This document shows, one piece after another, positions 32,505 through 41,366 of a DNA stretch of 64,000 bases (positions are counted from its first letter, which is position 1; each line of letters begins with the position of its first letter). Origin of the DNA: Viridibacillus arenosi. Lineage in GTDB: Bacteria; Bacillota; Bacilli; Bacillales_A; Planococcaceae. Made by a program: the position numbers and the translations under genes. Below the pieces are notes generated by a model that saw only the letters and a program-made list of their open reading frames with translations, was not told where the DNA came from and did not search any database. Location of the stretch: positions 62,001 through 126,000 of the forward strand of contig NZ_MSPW01000010.1 in the NCBI RefSeq assembly GCF_001955655.1, given 5' to 3'.

Positions 32505-33920
32505 TTATGCGTTAGTAAAAATAAGTGGTTTTCTTCCCTTTAAAGGTTGTGTTTGCTCAATTGCATAGCCTACATTTAATACTCTACCTTCACTGAAAGC
32601 TGGTCCCATGATTTGTATTCCTACTGGCATATCTCCTTTAAAACCACAAGGTACTGATAATGCAGGTAAACCCGTTAAATTCCCTGGACCAGTAAAACGT
32701 ATAATATTATCTATTAAATCTACTTTTTCACCATTCAAGTCTGCAAAATTTTCGCCAATAGTTGGCGCTATAATTGGTAGTGTTGGTGATATTAATACAT
32801 CAACCTTATTAAATACTTCGTTAAATTCATGTTTTAACTGTCTTCTAACTTGCTGTGCTTGTAAATAATCAACAGCCGAAGGAAGCTCTCCTAATTCAAA
32901 TAAGAATCGAATATCATCACCAAAATCATCTGGTCGGTTCATTAAATCTGAGTGATGTATAGCAGAAGCTTCTGATAAAGAAGTGACTAATTCAGCCCAT
33001 TCAGAATGTTGAAGTGTTGGAATTTTAACCGTTTCTACTTTAGCTCCTTGATCTACTAGTTTTTGAATACTAGCACGAACAAGTTTATTAATATCATCAT
33101 CTACTTGATTAAAGAAGTAATCTTCATTAACTCCAATTACTATATCCTTCACCTCACCTGTAACTTGTCCTATATAGTTATCAATAGAGACATTTACAGA
33201 AGTAGGATCATTTCTGTCATAGCCAGAAATAATTTCTAACATCCCTGCTGCATCTTTAACTGTTTTTGTCATTGGTCCAATATGATCCAGAGACCAAGCA
33301 AGTGGATAACATCCATACTTACTAACTCGACCATGTGTTGGCTTAAGACCTACAATACCACATGCAGATGAAGGAATACGAATAGACCCCGCAGTATCAG
33401 TCCCTAACGACGCAATACTAGCACCTACTGCTACAGCAGCTCCTGAACCACCACTTGAACCCCCAGGAATTTTATTTAAATTCCAAGGATTTCTTACTGG
33501 ACCATAGTGTGGATTATTATTTGTTATCCCCCATGCATATTCGTGCATGCTGAGTTTCCCAGTAAAAATAACACCTGCATCTCTTAATTTTCTAACTACT
33601 GTAGCGTCGTAATCAGAAACAAAATCCTTATGAATTTTTGAAGACATTGTTGTTATTTTATCTTTAAAATATAAATTATCTTTAAGTGCAATTGGCATAC
33701 CATGATACATCCCACGATAATTACCTTGCATAATTTCTTGTTCTGCTTTTTTAGCAGCTTCTACTGCTTCTTCTCTATAAAAAGACATATATGAGTTAAT
33801 CTTGTCCTGACTTTTTTCCGCATGATCTAGGACAGCTTTTGTTAGCTCAACTGGCGATAATGTTTTATTTTTAATTAACGGTGCAAGTTCATCAACTGAC
33901 TTCAAAATTAGATCATTCAT
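32505..33920 (-). CDS. Amidase signature family hydrolase
   Basis: About 471 residues. The catalytic triad is intact: Lys80 in PIALKDNLYFKD, cis-Ser155 in PGGSSGGSGAAVA, nucleophile Ser179 in GTDTAGSIRIPSS. Length suits GatA and the AtzF/AtzE/biuret-type amidases. ATG at 33920 is preceded by GGAGGTGACCACATT; a GTG 12 bases upstream overlaps it. A small protein gene overlaps its start. There are no gatB or gatC genes here, so it is a catabolic or detoxifying amidase instead of the tRNA amidotransferase. Confidence 0.88.
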   Translation of the reverse strand: MNDLILKSVDELAPLIKNKTLSPVELTKAVLDHAEKSQDKINSYMSFYREEAVEAAKKAEQEIMQGNYRGMYHGMPIALKDNLYFKDKITTMSSKIHKDFVSDYDATVVRKLRDAGVIFTGKLSMHEYAWGITNNNPHYGPVRNPWNLNKIPGGSSGGSGAAVAVGASIASLGTDTAGSIRIPSSACGIVGLKPTHGRVSKYGCYPLAWSLDHIGPMTKTVKDAAGMLEIISGYDRNDPTSVNVSIDNYIGQVTGEVKDIVIGVNEDYFFNQVDDDINKLVRASIQKLVDQGAKVETVKIPTLQHSEWAELVTSLSEASAIHHSDLMNRPDDFGDDIRFLFELGELPSAVDYLQAQQVRRQLKHEFNEVFNKVDVLISPTLPIIAPTIGENFADLNGEKVDLIDNIIRFTGPGNLTGLPALSVPCGFKGDMPVGIQIMGPAFSEGRVLNVGYAIEQTQPLKGRKPLIFTNA

Positions 33921-34098
33921 CAATGTGGTCACCTCCAGGAATATTCTTCAGACTAATGTCAGCATCATCAATATTAACTCCCTCTAAGTTCCCTCTTAGC
34001 GCTTGTATACCTTCCCATTTCTCTTGCAAACTTTCAAAATGGTCTTTCTTTACTTGAATCCCCTTGTTCTCTAACAATTCTTGAATCGACAATGACAA
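33913..34098 (-). CDS. Small AtzG/GatC-like partner of the amidase
   Basis: About 61 residues: SIQELLENKGIQVKKDHFES, then KWEGIQALRGNLEGVNIDDA and a C-terminal PGGDH. The pattern (helix, then a Leu-rich segment and an extended acidic tail) fits the small subunits that wrap and stabilise amidase partners (GatC, AtzG), but identification is by resemblance only. A TTG start at 34098 has GAGGAGAG at proper spacing; the first possible start overlaps that site. It overlaps the amidase by 8 bases, so both are translated together. Confidence 0.55.
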   Translation of the reverse strand: MSLSIQELLENKGIQVKKDHFESLQEKWEGIQALRGNLEGVNIDDADISLKNIPGGDHIDE

Positions 34099-34116
34099 AT
34101 GAATCACTCTCCTCAA

Positions 34117-34530
34117 AATTATTCATATATCTCAATAAGTCTATGACCTAATAAGATTGGACCAAAGTTTCTTAAATGTAGAAAGAAAAATATACGATTA
34201 ACAATAGAATAGTAACCTCATATGAGGATTATTTTGTTAAAAATACGCTATGTTAAAATCAAATCATTCTCTTTAAATCAAAAAATTCATAATTTTCTAA
34301 ATCATATTAAACATTACATGACTGGTAGATTATTGTCAATTGGATAAAAGGTTTTACTCTCCTAATAAAAATATTATCTATTTATTTGCATAAAAATAAA
34401 CTAAGAGCTGACAGCTTTTAGTCTACTTTGCAAGCGTATTAAAAAAAATTTAAATATTTATTGTTTCTAAAGGGTAAGATCAATCGTTCTTTTTAAAGTT
34501 ATAGAGTATACTACATTTCTCTATTTATTG
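34117..34530. other. Intergenic region without a gene
   Basis: AT-rich. A small hairpin at 34401-34421 (ctaagagct / agcttttag) and a tract at 34432-34443 (aagcgtattaaa) that recurs elsewhere in the window. The promoter of the amidase unit should lie near 34110-34180. Confidence 0.4.
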
Positions 34531-35400
34531 TTACTCTGCATTGATAGTGCCATATTTACTTAAGAGCTCCAATTGATTTGATGCGTCGCCAATTGTGCCT
34601 ACTTTTGATTTTTCAGTATCCGTGTCTAATTTCAAACTATCTAAATTTAGTGTTATATCAGATGAATTACTGTTAGCCGTAATTTTCAAGGAAGTCGGAA
34701 CTTCTTTATAGGCCACAGTAATATCTCCTGACTTTGTTTCTACGAGTAATGTCTTTCCTTCTACTGCATCATTCACTGACACTTCACCATCTACTGAAGT
34801 AATATTCATATTAGGGCTATTCACATTCATTAAATAGTTATCACCAGAAGTAGAAGCTGATGTTAAATTTTTTAACGAACTTTCTTTCAAACTTAGTTCA
34901 CCATCTTTTGACGTAAATCTACCTTTCTCGGCTGACAGTCCTTCAATTTTTGCCGTACCTGAGTCGTTTGAAATTATTACGTTTTTACTCTTAATATCAT
35001 TCATTTTTATATCACCATAGCTATTATTTACTGTAAGCGTATCTAAAGCGTTCTGTGGGATTGAAATATGAATAATTCCTTTTTTTCCAAAGCTGAAGTT
35101 ATCAGTAAACCCACCATCTTCATCTTGCTGACTAATTATTATCCTCTTGCTTTTGCTTTTGATTGTGACTGGATCATTCTTTTTGTCTTTTTGTTTACCT
35201 TCAAATGTGACAGTTAATTTATTGGATTCACTGTTATTAAACTCAAGATCCCAAGATTCATTGTTTATTACTAATTCTTTAATGCCCTCAATATCAAATG
35301 ATTTTTCTCCCACAAATTTATCCAATCTTTTTTCCATCCCACTTAAAACTAATCCAAAAATAGCGATTAACATAATGGATGTTATTATGAATTTTTTCAC
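34531..35400 (-). CDS. DUF4097 beta-strand repeat protein
   Basis: 289 residues. One N-terminal membrane helix or signal anchor (MKKFIITSIMLIAIFGLVLS) followed by a right-handed beta-helix-like succession of short strands (LTVNNSYGDIKMNDIKSKNV, then SGTAKIEGLSAEKGRF and VSVNDAVEGKTLLVETKSGD) typical of DUF4097. Such proteins often accompany LiaX/bacitracin-type envelope-stress modules. It starts with GTG behind GAGGAAATGAA, 18 bases after the second permease, and so is the last gene of the ABC operon. Confidence 0.8.
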   Translation of the reverse strand: MKKFIITSIMLIAIFGLVLSGMEKRLDKFVGEKSFDIEGIKELVINNESWDLEFNNSESNKLTVTFEGKQKDKKNDPVTIKSKSKRIIISQQDEDGGFTDNFSFGKKGIIHISIPQNALDTLTVNNSYGDIKMNDIKSKNVIISNDSGTAKIEGLSAEKGRFTSKDGELSLKESSLKNLTSASTSGDNYLMNVNSPNMNITSVDGEVSVNDAVEGKTLLVETKSGDITVAYKEVPTSLKITANSNSSDITLNLDSLKLDTDTEKSKVGTIGDASNQLELLSKYGTINAE

Positions 35401-35418
35401 TTCATTTCCTCATTCCTT

Positions 35419-36123
35419 TTAAACCAAATCTATTTTTTCAACTTTATGATAAGAGAGATAGCCGATTAAAAGGCCTAGAAGACATAGTGTAATTGGAACA
35501 ACAATGAATTGTATAAGACTAACCTGAGTTCCACCACTTGATACATTTCCATTTATTAAGAAGCTAATTATTACGGCCGAGGTAATGGTTGTAGCAGTTG
35601 ATTTTTTTCTCATTCCAAAGTACAGAGGAATCAGGCTTACTCCAGCAATCATAAAAGCACTAATAAAAGTTGTTGGAACTATTGCAACTATTTCACTTAA
35701 ACTCATTGGTGTTGGAAAGAATTCTAAAATTGGATTTAAAAAATAAATTATCACACTAATGATAAAAGTAGCGATAATAATACTAAAAAAACAAAACCCA
35801 AAGACAATTGATAACTTAGCTTGCATTAATTTTTTTCGTTTCAACGGGTAGCTAAATAATAATTGAATCGTTTTATTCCTGTATTCATCAATTACTATTC
35901 TTGATAAAATAACACTCGAAAAAATGATAAATACGATTCTAATGAAAATATTCGTTAAAGACATGAATTCGGTATAATCTCGAAACATAAGATCATCCTC
36001 AACTTTAGATACCCACGCCATTAAACAAACAGCAGCTAAGATCCCCAATATACTAAATACTAACCCTTTAAAATAACTGGATAACTGATTTTTTTTCCAT
36101 TCCAGTTTCATAAGTTTAAACAT
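35419..36123 (-). CDS. ABC-2 type permease (second copy)
   Basis: 235-residue, six-helix membrane protein with an N-terminal MFKLMKLEWKKNQLSSYFKG and the intracellular YRNKTIQLLFSYPLKRKKLM segment typical of the BcrB/LanE-like permeases of peptide-antibiotic resistance transporters. ATG at 36123 behind TTGGAGGTAATCAAC. Its paralogue is the next gene upstream; the two probably form a heterodimer. Confidence 0.85.
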   Translation of the reverse strand: MFKLMKLEWKKNQLSSYFKGLVFSILGILAAVCLMAWVSKVEDDLMFRDYTEFMSLTNIFIRIVFIIFSSVILSRIVIDEYRNKTIQLLFSYPLKRKKLMQAKLSIVFGFCFFSIIIATFIISVIIYFLNPILEFFPTPMSLSEIVAIVPTTFISAFMIAGVSLIPLYFGMRKKSTATTITSAVIISFLINGNVSSGGTQVSLIQFIVVPITLCLLGLLIGYLSYHKVEKIDLV

Positions 36124-36201
36124 GTTGATTACCTCCAAGAAAGATTTTAAGAAAGACTATTTTTTCTATCCTGCAACGTTCTTTAAATACCTCTTTTAAA
36201 A

Positions 36202-36894
36202 TTAAATTGCATCCTCTATCTCAATATTTCGAATCGATAAGAAAGCAATGATCACTCCTACAACTGCAAGGCCTAATTGAACCGGAATAAAAGTAACCAT
36301 TGAGAATACTGGATTAGAAGAGCAAACAATTGACACTACTAAGAGAGATGACAATATAGTTGTAGGAACAGAATGTTTACGCATTCCAAAATACAATGGA
36401 ATCAAGCTGATTCCTGCAGAGGCAAATGAATATGGGATCGTTTTCAAAACTTCAGCAATGTATTGACTTGCAGTTATTGAAAATGGAACAATGTTAAAAA
36501 CATTACTAATGATTGAAAATAAACCCGCAACTACGATATTACTCAATAACATGGTTATAAAAGTTATAGCAGCAATAAAAAGCAATTTACTAGCAATTAA
36601 TTTCTTACGATTAATTGGATATGAAAACATGATCAGTATGGTTTTGCTTTTATATTCACCAATCACTATTTTCGCGATTAATACCGAGGCAAACACAATA
36701 AATGTAGCTCTGACCATTGCACCAATTATTACGAAAAAGTCTAGATGCGTCGTAGCAATTATGTCACCTTCAATTTGAGAGATGTACATTACGAACCAAA
36801 GTAAGGCTATCATAAGGATGTTTGCTATTATTGCTCCTCTGAAATACCAGCCAAATTTATTTTTCACAAGTTCTAATTGCATTAATTTAAGCAT
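36202..36894 (-). CDS. ABC-2 type permease (first copy)
   Basis: 230 residues, six helices, MLKLMQLELVKNKFGWYFRG and YKSKTILIMFSYPINRKKLI equivalent to the same segments in the following permease; both also end SAGISLIPLYFGMRKHS-like (LIPLYFGMRK is identical). The gene overlaps the ATPase by 8 bases and the ribosome-binding site GGAGAGGGGATTC is inside it. Tandem duplication and divergence is the simplest origin of the pair. Confidence 0.86.
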   Translation of the reverse strand: MLKLMQLELVKNKFGWYFRGAIIANILMIALLWFVMYISQIEGDIIATTHLDFFVIIGAMVRATFIVFASVLIAKIVIGEYKSKTILIMFSYPINRKKLIASKLLFIAAITFITMLLSNIVVAGLFSIISNVFNIVPFSITASQYIAEVLKTIPYSFASAGISLIPLYFGMRKHSVPTTILSSLLVVSIVCSSNPVFSMVTFIPVQLGLAVVGVIIAFLSIRNIEIEDAI

Positions 36895-37810
36895 GAATCC
36901 CCTCTCCGTTCATTAAATTCATGAAATATTCCTCCAAAGAGCTATGCTTTTTGTTGATACTTTCGATCTCAATATCATTCATAATTAGGGCTTTTGAAAT
37001 CTCTTGCTGTGTTGCGGTCATCTCATATATGCGAATTGTTTGATCACTCACGATTTTATAATTTTTTAATCCTAGCTGATTATCTAAAATGAAAGCAGCC
37101 TTTTTGATATTTTGAACCTTCACCTCAATAAAATCTGTCTGTTCTCCTTTGATACTCTTCATAGAAACTTCTTTGATCAATTTTCCATTTTGAATGACTC
37201 CAATAGTGTCTGCCATTTGTTCCATTTCAGCTAATATATGGCTAGAAACTAATAAAGTAATGCCATATTCTTTGCAAAGCATTTTAAATAGCTCTCGCAA
37301 TTCTTTAATACCGATTGGGTCTAAGCCATTGATAGGTTCATCTAAAATTAACAGTTCTGGTTTTGTCGTAATCGCTCTAGCTATTCCTAATCTTTGTTTC
37401 ATTCCAAGTGAAAAATCTTTCACCTTTTTATCATCTACATTATTTAACTTCACAAGATCTAAAGCATGGTCAATTGACTTCTTGTCATAATAGCCCATGT
37501 ATTCACAATGTAAGTAAAGATTTTCTCGAGCTGTTAGCTTCTCATAAAAAATAGGATATTCAATAATTGTCCCCATTCTTTTTAAGACTTCATATGATGT
37601 ATTCGTTAACTTTTGACCAAAAATTTCAATATCACCGCTCGTCGGTTTGATTAAATTTGTAATCATTTTCATAATCGTAGTTTTACCGGCCCCGTTTGGA
37701 CCCAAAAATCCGTATATTTCACCTTGCTTCACATGCATATTGACCTCGGAAACAACCTCTTTTCCTTCAAATACTTTTGTTAGTTGATTTGTTTTTAATA
37801 TATATGACAT
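36887..37810 (-). CDS. ABC transporter ATP-binding protein (BcrA-like)
   Basis: 307 residues. Walker A GPNGAGKTTIMKM, signature FSLGMKQRLGIARA, Walker B LLILDEPINGLDP, switch SSHILAEME, with a C-terminal helical extension typical of BcrA/LanF-type exporters. ATG behind AAAGGGGAAGACAAA. It heads ATPase-permease-permease-DUF4097, downstream of the two-component genes but separated by a terminator at 37949-37970. Confidence 0.93.
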   Translation of the reverse strand: MSYILKTNQLTKVFEGKEVVSEVNMHVKQGEIYGFLGPNGAGKTTIMKMITNLIKPTSGDIEIFGQKLTNTSYEVLKRMGTIIEYPIFYEKLTARENLYLHCEYMGYYDKKSIDHALDLVKLNNVDDKKVKDFSLGMKQRLGIARAITTKPELLILDEPINGLDPIGIKELRELFKMLCKEYGITLLVSSHILAEMEQMADTIGVIQNGKLIKEVSMKSIKGEQTDFIEVKVQNIKKAAFILDNQLGLKNYKIVSDQTIRIYEMTATQQEISKALIMNDIEIESINKKHSSLEEYFMNLMNGEGIHA

Positions 37811-37940
37811 TTTGTCTTCCCCTTTCGCTGTCTATTTTTATTGTACGAAACGAACATCTCTTTTTTCTTACTCGATTCTTACAAATTTCTTAAGCCCTTC
37901 AAAAGCGAAGGGAGATATTCATTGTTGTGGCATGAAACAA

Positions 37941-37970
37941 AACAAAAAGCTTGTAGAATTTCTACAAGCT
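37941..37970 (-). terminator. Terminator at the end of the sensor kinase gene
   Basis: agcttgtaga / tctacaagct perfect 10-bp arms, with T-run on the minus strand; the kinase stop codon lies within the stem. Confidence 0.82.
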
Positions 37971-38904
37971 AATATTTCATTCTTTTTAACATAATTGTAA
38001 ATGCTGTTTTATTATAAGGCTTACTTGAAAGATGAATTTCCCCACCTAAAGCTTCGACAAGCCGTTTCGTGATTGTCAGCCCAAGTCCACTACCTTGATA
38101 TAAACGATTTCTTGAATCTTCTAATGTATACATTCGCTCAAAAACTTTATCGATATGTGACTCCGAAATACCTTTTCCTTTATCCCAAATATCAATGTAC
38201 ACTGTCTTGTCATCACTTCTCAAAGTTATTCCCAGTGTTTTTCCATCATCACCATACGTAATTGCATTCGATATTAAATTATTTAAAATTCTACTTAACA
38301 CATCTGTATTTCCATGTGCATATAGTTGTTCATTCGGAATATCAATTTCAACCGAAAAGCCCTTCGCCATAAGTAAATCATAGAACGATAAAATATTTCC
38401 CTGACATACTTCGTTCATATTAACTCTCGTTAACTCGATTTCCTTATCTCCTGACTCCAGTTTGGATAAATCAAAAAATTTTTGAATAAGTTCCATTACT
38501 TCAATTGTTTTTATATGTACCTTTTCTAACAAAACTTGTCGTTCATCCTCGTTCATTGTTGGATCTGTATGTAATATCTCTATATAGCCGAGAACAACCG
38601 TAAGCGGTGTTTTCAAATCATGCGATATATTAGAGAGCATTTTACGCATTGATATTTCTACCTTTGCTTGATTTGCATTTGTTGTATGCTTTGCTACTAA
38701 GAATTGATTAATAACCACTAATAACTTTTGCAGTTCTTTATCATCAGTTACTACTAATAACTTTTCAGTTGTTTGCTTTTCTAAATTATTCTGTAGCTTC
38801 TCATAAATGTATCTTAAATCCTTATCTTTATTTTGCTGCATATTGTATTGGAAAACGATAAAACCTATTAATACGATAATTATCAATATTAAAAAAAACT
38901 CCAT
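37969..38904 (-). CDS. Sensor histidine kinase
   Basis: 311 residues. One N-terminal membrane helix (3-20), a linker coiled coil, His95 in NISHDLKTPLTVVLGYIE, N box LNNLISNAITYG, G boxes DKGKGIS and GSGLGLTI. With almost no extracellular part it probably senses through a membrane partner, as BceS-like kinases sense via their ABC transporter. ATG follows GGAAGTGATGTAAA, one base after the response regulator stop. Confidence 0.92.
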   Translation of the reverse strand: MEFFLILIIIVLIGFIVFQYNMQQNKDKDLRYIYEKLQNNLEKQTTEKLLVVTDDKELQKLLVVINQFLVAKHTTNANQAKVEISMRKMLSNISHDLKTPLTVVLGYIEILHTDPTMNEDERQVLLEKVHIKTIEVMELIQKFFDLSKLESGDKEIELTRVNMNEVCQGNILSFYDLLMAKGFSVEIDIPNEQLYAHGNTDVLSRILNNLISNAITYGDDGKTLGITLRSDDKTVYIDIWDKGKGISESHIDKVFERMYTLEDSRNRLYQGSGLGLTITKRLVEALGGEIHLSSKPYNKTAFTIMLKRMKY

Positions 38905-38905
38905 T

Positions 38906-39601
38906 TTACATCACTTCCAATTTATATCCGATTCCCCATAACGTTTTAATATACACTGGGTTTGATGGATCGTCCTCAATCTTCTCTCGCAGTCTTCTCA
39001 TATGAACATTAATAACATTTTCATCACCATAATATTCTTCATTCCAAATGAGATTATAAATTTGAGCTTTCGAAAATACACGATTACGATTTTTTGCAAA
39101 TAACTTTAATAGCTCAAACTCTTTAGATGTGAGTTTAATGACTTCACCTTTCTTCCAAGCTGTATAATTGATTGTATCTATTTTCAAGTCACCAATTTGA
39201 ATAATTTTATCGTCTACCTTTGGAGGAACTGAATATTTTGTCGAACGACGAATTCCTGCCTTTACTCTTGCAGACAACTCAATCATCGAAAAGGGCTTGC
39301 AAATGTAATCATCTGCCCCAAGACCTAAGCCAATCGCCTTATCAACATCAGTATCCTTAGCAGACATCATTAAAATTGGAACAGCACTTTTTTCGCGAAT
39401 CAATCTCACAACTTCTAAACCATCTATCTTCGGCATCATAATATCAAGAATGACTAGATCAAATGAACCTTGCATAAACTTCGCTAGCCCATCTTCTCCA
39501 TCATAAGCCGTCGCTACTACAAAGCCTTCTTTTGTTAAGTAGCTTTCGACCATTTCTTGTATTGATATATCATCTTCAACTAGTAAAATATTAGATTTCA
39601 T
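38906..39601 (-). CDS. OmpR/PhoB-type response regulator
   Basis: 231 residues. Receiver: Asp10/Asp11, phospho-acceptor Asp53 in VILDIMMPKIDGL, Lys102 in CKPFSM. DNA-binding: EVIKLTSKEFELLKLFAKNR then VHMRRLREKI and WGIGYKLEV. ATG at 39601 behind CTAGGAGCGAGAAGTGC. It is paired with the adjacent kinase and likely drives the ABC/DUF4097 operon. Confidence 0.94.
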   Translation of the reverse strand: MKSNILLVEDDISIQEMVESYLTKEGFVVATAYDGEDGLAKFMQGSFDLVILDIMMPKIDGLEVVRLIREKSAVPILMMSAKDTDVDKAIGLGLGADDYICKPFSMIELSARVKAGIRRSTKYSVPPKVDDKIIQIGDLKIDTINYTAWKKGEVIKLTSKEFELLKLFAKNRNRVFSKAQIYNLIWNEEYYGDENVINVHMRRLREKIEDDPSNPVYIKTLWGIGYKLEVM

Positions 39602-39761
39602 GCACTTCTCGCTCCTAGCTTTTACATATTCACACAAGTAATTATACCTCAATATGGATTTACTGATAATAAAAGGTTAAATTTTATTTAGAGTGGAAGC
39701 TAAATAATATAAGGCTATGATTAATTATGGAAAAAATAGAAAGTGATACTGAAATGTTCCT

Positions 39762-39938
39762 CTACTTTTCTTCTTTAGTGTCCCATACCCAATCTACAAC
39801 TATTTGCATTAGTGCTAATGCCAAACAGAAGAGGAACCCTTTCATAAAAGGATCATCTTTATGAGTGAAGTAATCAATAATATTCCATGTAATAATGGCA
39901 ACCAAGAATATAAAAATATACTTTTTAATAGATTTCAT
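39762..39938 (-). CDS. 58-residue membrane protein, unknown
   Basis: MKSIKKYIFIFLVAIITWNI, then a polar loop IDYFTHKDDPFMKG, then FLFCLALALMQIVVDWVW and an acidic-basic tail DTKEEK. Two membrane helices. ATG at 39938 with GGAAGTG about 9 bases upstream. Not recognised; between the two-component system and another small membrane protein. Confidence 0.6.
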   Translation of the reverse strand: MKSIKKYIFIFLVAIITWNIIDYFTHKDDPFMKGFLFCLALALMQIVVDWVWDTKEEK

Positions 39939-40035
39939 AAGCTCGGCACTTCCATTCTATGTACTATTTTTATACAAACATACCTCTTGAATAGACTTAA
40001 TTGATTATTACCAGATAACTTCTTCGATATTTTCT

Positions 40036-40398
40036 TCAGTAAATTTTCCATAACGACCATAAAAAAATTATTAAACCGATAATTCCTAAGGTGGTACTTA
40101 GTAATGCTTTATATTTAGATGAAACATGAAACCATATTAGAACGCTATGTACAATTACTCCAATTGAAAATAGCAAACCGCTAATTATTTTCAAAAAAAC
40201 TATGTCAACGATTCGTCCAATCATTAAAAGTAGAATACTAAGTGCTATCAAACTGTAAGTAGAGAGAACACTTTTTTTCGTCAACTCACCCACAAACCGT
40301 TTTCGATCTTCTTCTGACATTTTCATTAAAGACCTTCTCATCAAAAAAGTTGGTATCATAATAAATAATAGTAATTGTATAATGGCATCAATTTTCAT
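40036..40398 (-). CDS. Small integral membrane protein, unknown
   Basis: 120 residues from the ATG at 40398 (AAGGAGAAATTG precedes it; a second ATG 18 bases upstream has a poorer site). About four hydrophobic helices, with a charged loop MKMSEEDRKRFVGELTKKSV. No family recognised. Single gene. Confidence 0.6.
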   Translation of the reverse strand: MKIDAIIQLLLFIMIPTFLMRRSLMKMSEEDRKRFVGELTKKSVLSTYSLIALSILLLMIGRIVDIVFLKIISGLLFSIGVIVHSVLIWFHVSSKYKALLSTTLGIIGLIIFLWSLWKIY

Positions 40399-40416
40399 CA
40401 ATTTCTCCTTCTTCAT

Positions 40417-40747
40417 AATACCTCTTAATTTATTATTTTACCTTATTTTGGAATAAATAACTATATCAAAATTATATACAGTATGGATGTAATATTATAT
40501 AAATTTTTTTATTGGGCTATTATGATACTCATTGGAACTACTCCGCTTCAACAAACGTATAATCCATAAAGAAATTTATGATATTAATGAAAATCACTAA
40601 TTTAAAGGTACTCCGTAATATTTGTAGAACTTATTATTAAAATAGAAATATCACTACTCGTACTTCAATTCAGTAAGTTGATTAGCTAGAGTAATAGCTA
40701 TTTTTAAAATGCATTTTTGGAAATTATAGTAATTACTGTAGAAGAAG
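40417..40747. other. Intergenic region without a gene
   Basis: Divergent promoters for the flanking genes should lie here. I see no strong hairpin or consensus promoter. Confidence 0.4.
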
Positions 40748-41200
40748 GTGAATAGAATAAAAAAAATTTATGTATTCATTATTATTGGATTAATTGTAAT
40801 TTGTACATTTATTTTTGAACCTTTTCGTTCAGAACCGCCCACACCAAAAATAACGACTGGAAAAACTGTCATTCCTACTACACAAGGCTCATTTTGTTGG
40901 GATGGTCCTTTATTTACTAGATGTGTAGATAAGATTTATTCTTCCCCTTTAGAAATGGCAAAAGTACATAAACCAATGAAAGTCTCTCCTAATCAAGAAA
41001 TAAGAATTAAATTTAAAAGAAAGCCTCTTGCCGGAACTTTACAAGTGGAAGAATGGAGAGATAAAAAAAATATAAAAAATATAAAAGTTAAAGATGCCAA
41101 AATTTTAGCGCCAAAAGAAAAAGGTGTGTACATTTATCACGTTATGGCTAATTGGAAAGATGGAAGTGGAAATCACGCCTTCTCAATAGAAGTAAAATAA
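40748..41200 (+). CDS. Membrane-anchored extracellular protein, unknown
   Basis: About 150 residues. One N-terminal membrane anchor (YVFIIIGLIVICTFIF), then an extracellular domain with two Cys (SFCWDGPLFTRCVDKIYSSP, likely a disulfide) and beta-rich C-terminal half (IRIKFKRKPLAGTLQVEEWR, HAFSIEVK). It resembles an unnamed Bacillaceae group. The start is unclear: GTG at 40748 lies inside an AAGAAGGTG that looks like a ribosome-binding site, and the best-spaced next codon is ATA. Confidence 0.65.
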   Translation: MNRIKKIYVFIIIGLIVICTFIFEPFRSEPPTPKITTGKTVIPTTQGSFCWDGPLFTRCVDKIYSSPLEMAKVHKPMKVSPNQEIRIKFKRKPLAGTLQVEEWRDKKNIKNIKVKDAKILAPKEKGVYIYHVMANWKDGSGNHAFSIEVK

Positions 41201-41306
41201 TCTTCAATGAACTAACAGCGACTATTCTAAAACCAAAGTATGATTCTACTGAGAAGAGCCGGTTCTTTTATTATTTCTGAATAATGATGAATTAAGGAAT
41301 TAAATA

Positions 41307-41349
41307 ATAAAAGCCGGATGACAAAAATGTTGTCATTCACGGCTTTTAT
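41307..41349. terminator. Terminator between unknown protein and aldo/keto reductase genes
   Basis: ataaaagcc...gatgaca / tgtcat...ggcttttat hairpin, mainly serving the minus-strand reductase. Confidence 0.72.
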
Positions 41350-41366
41350 GGCATTGAGTATTTGTC

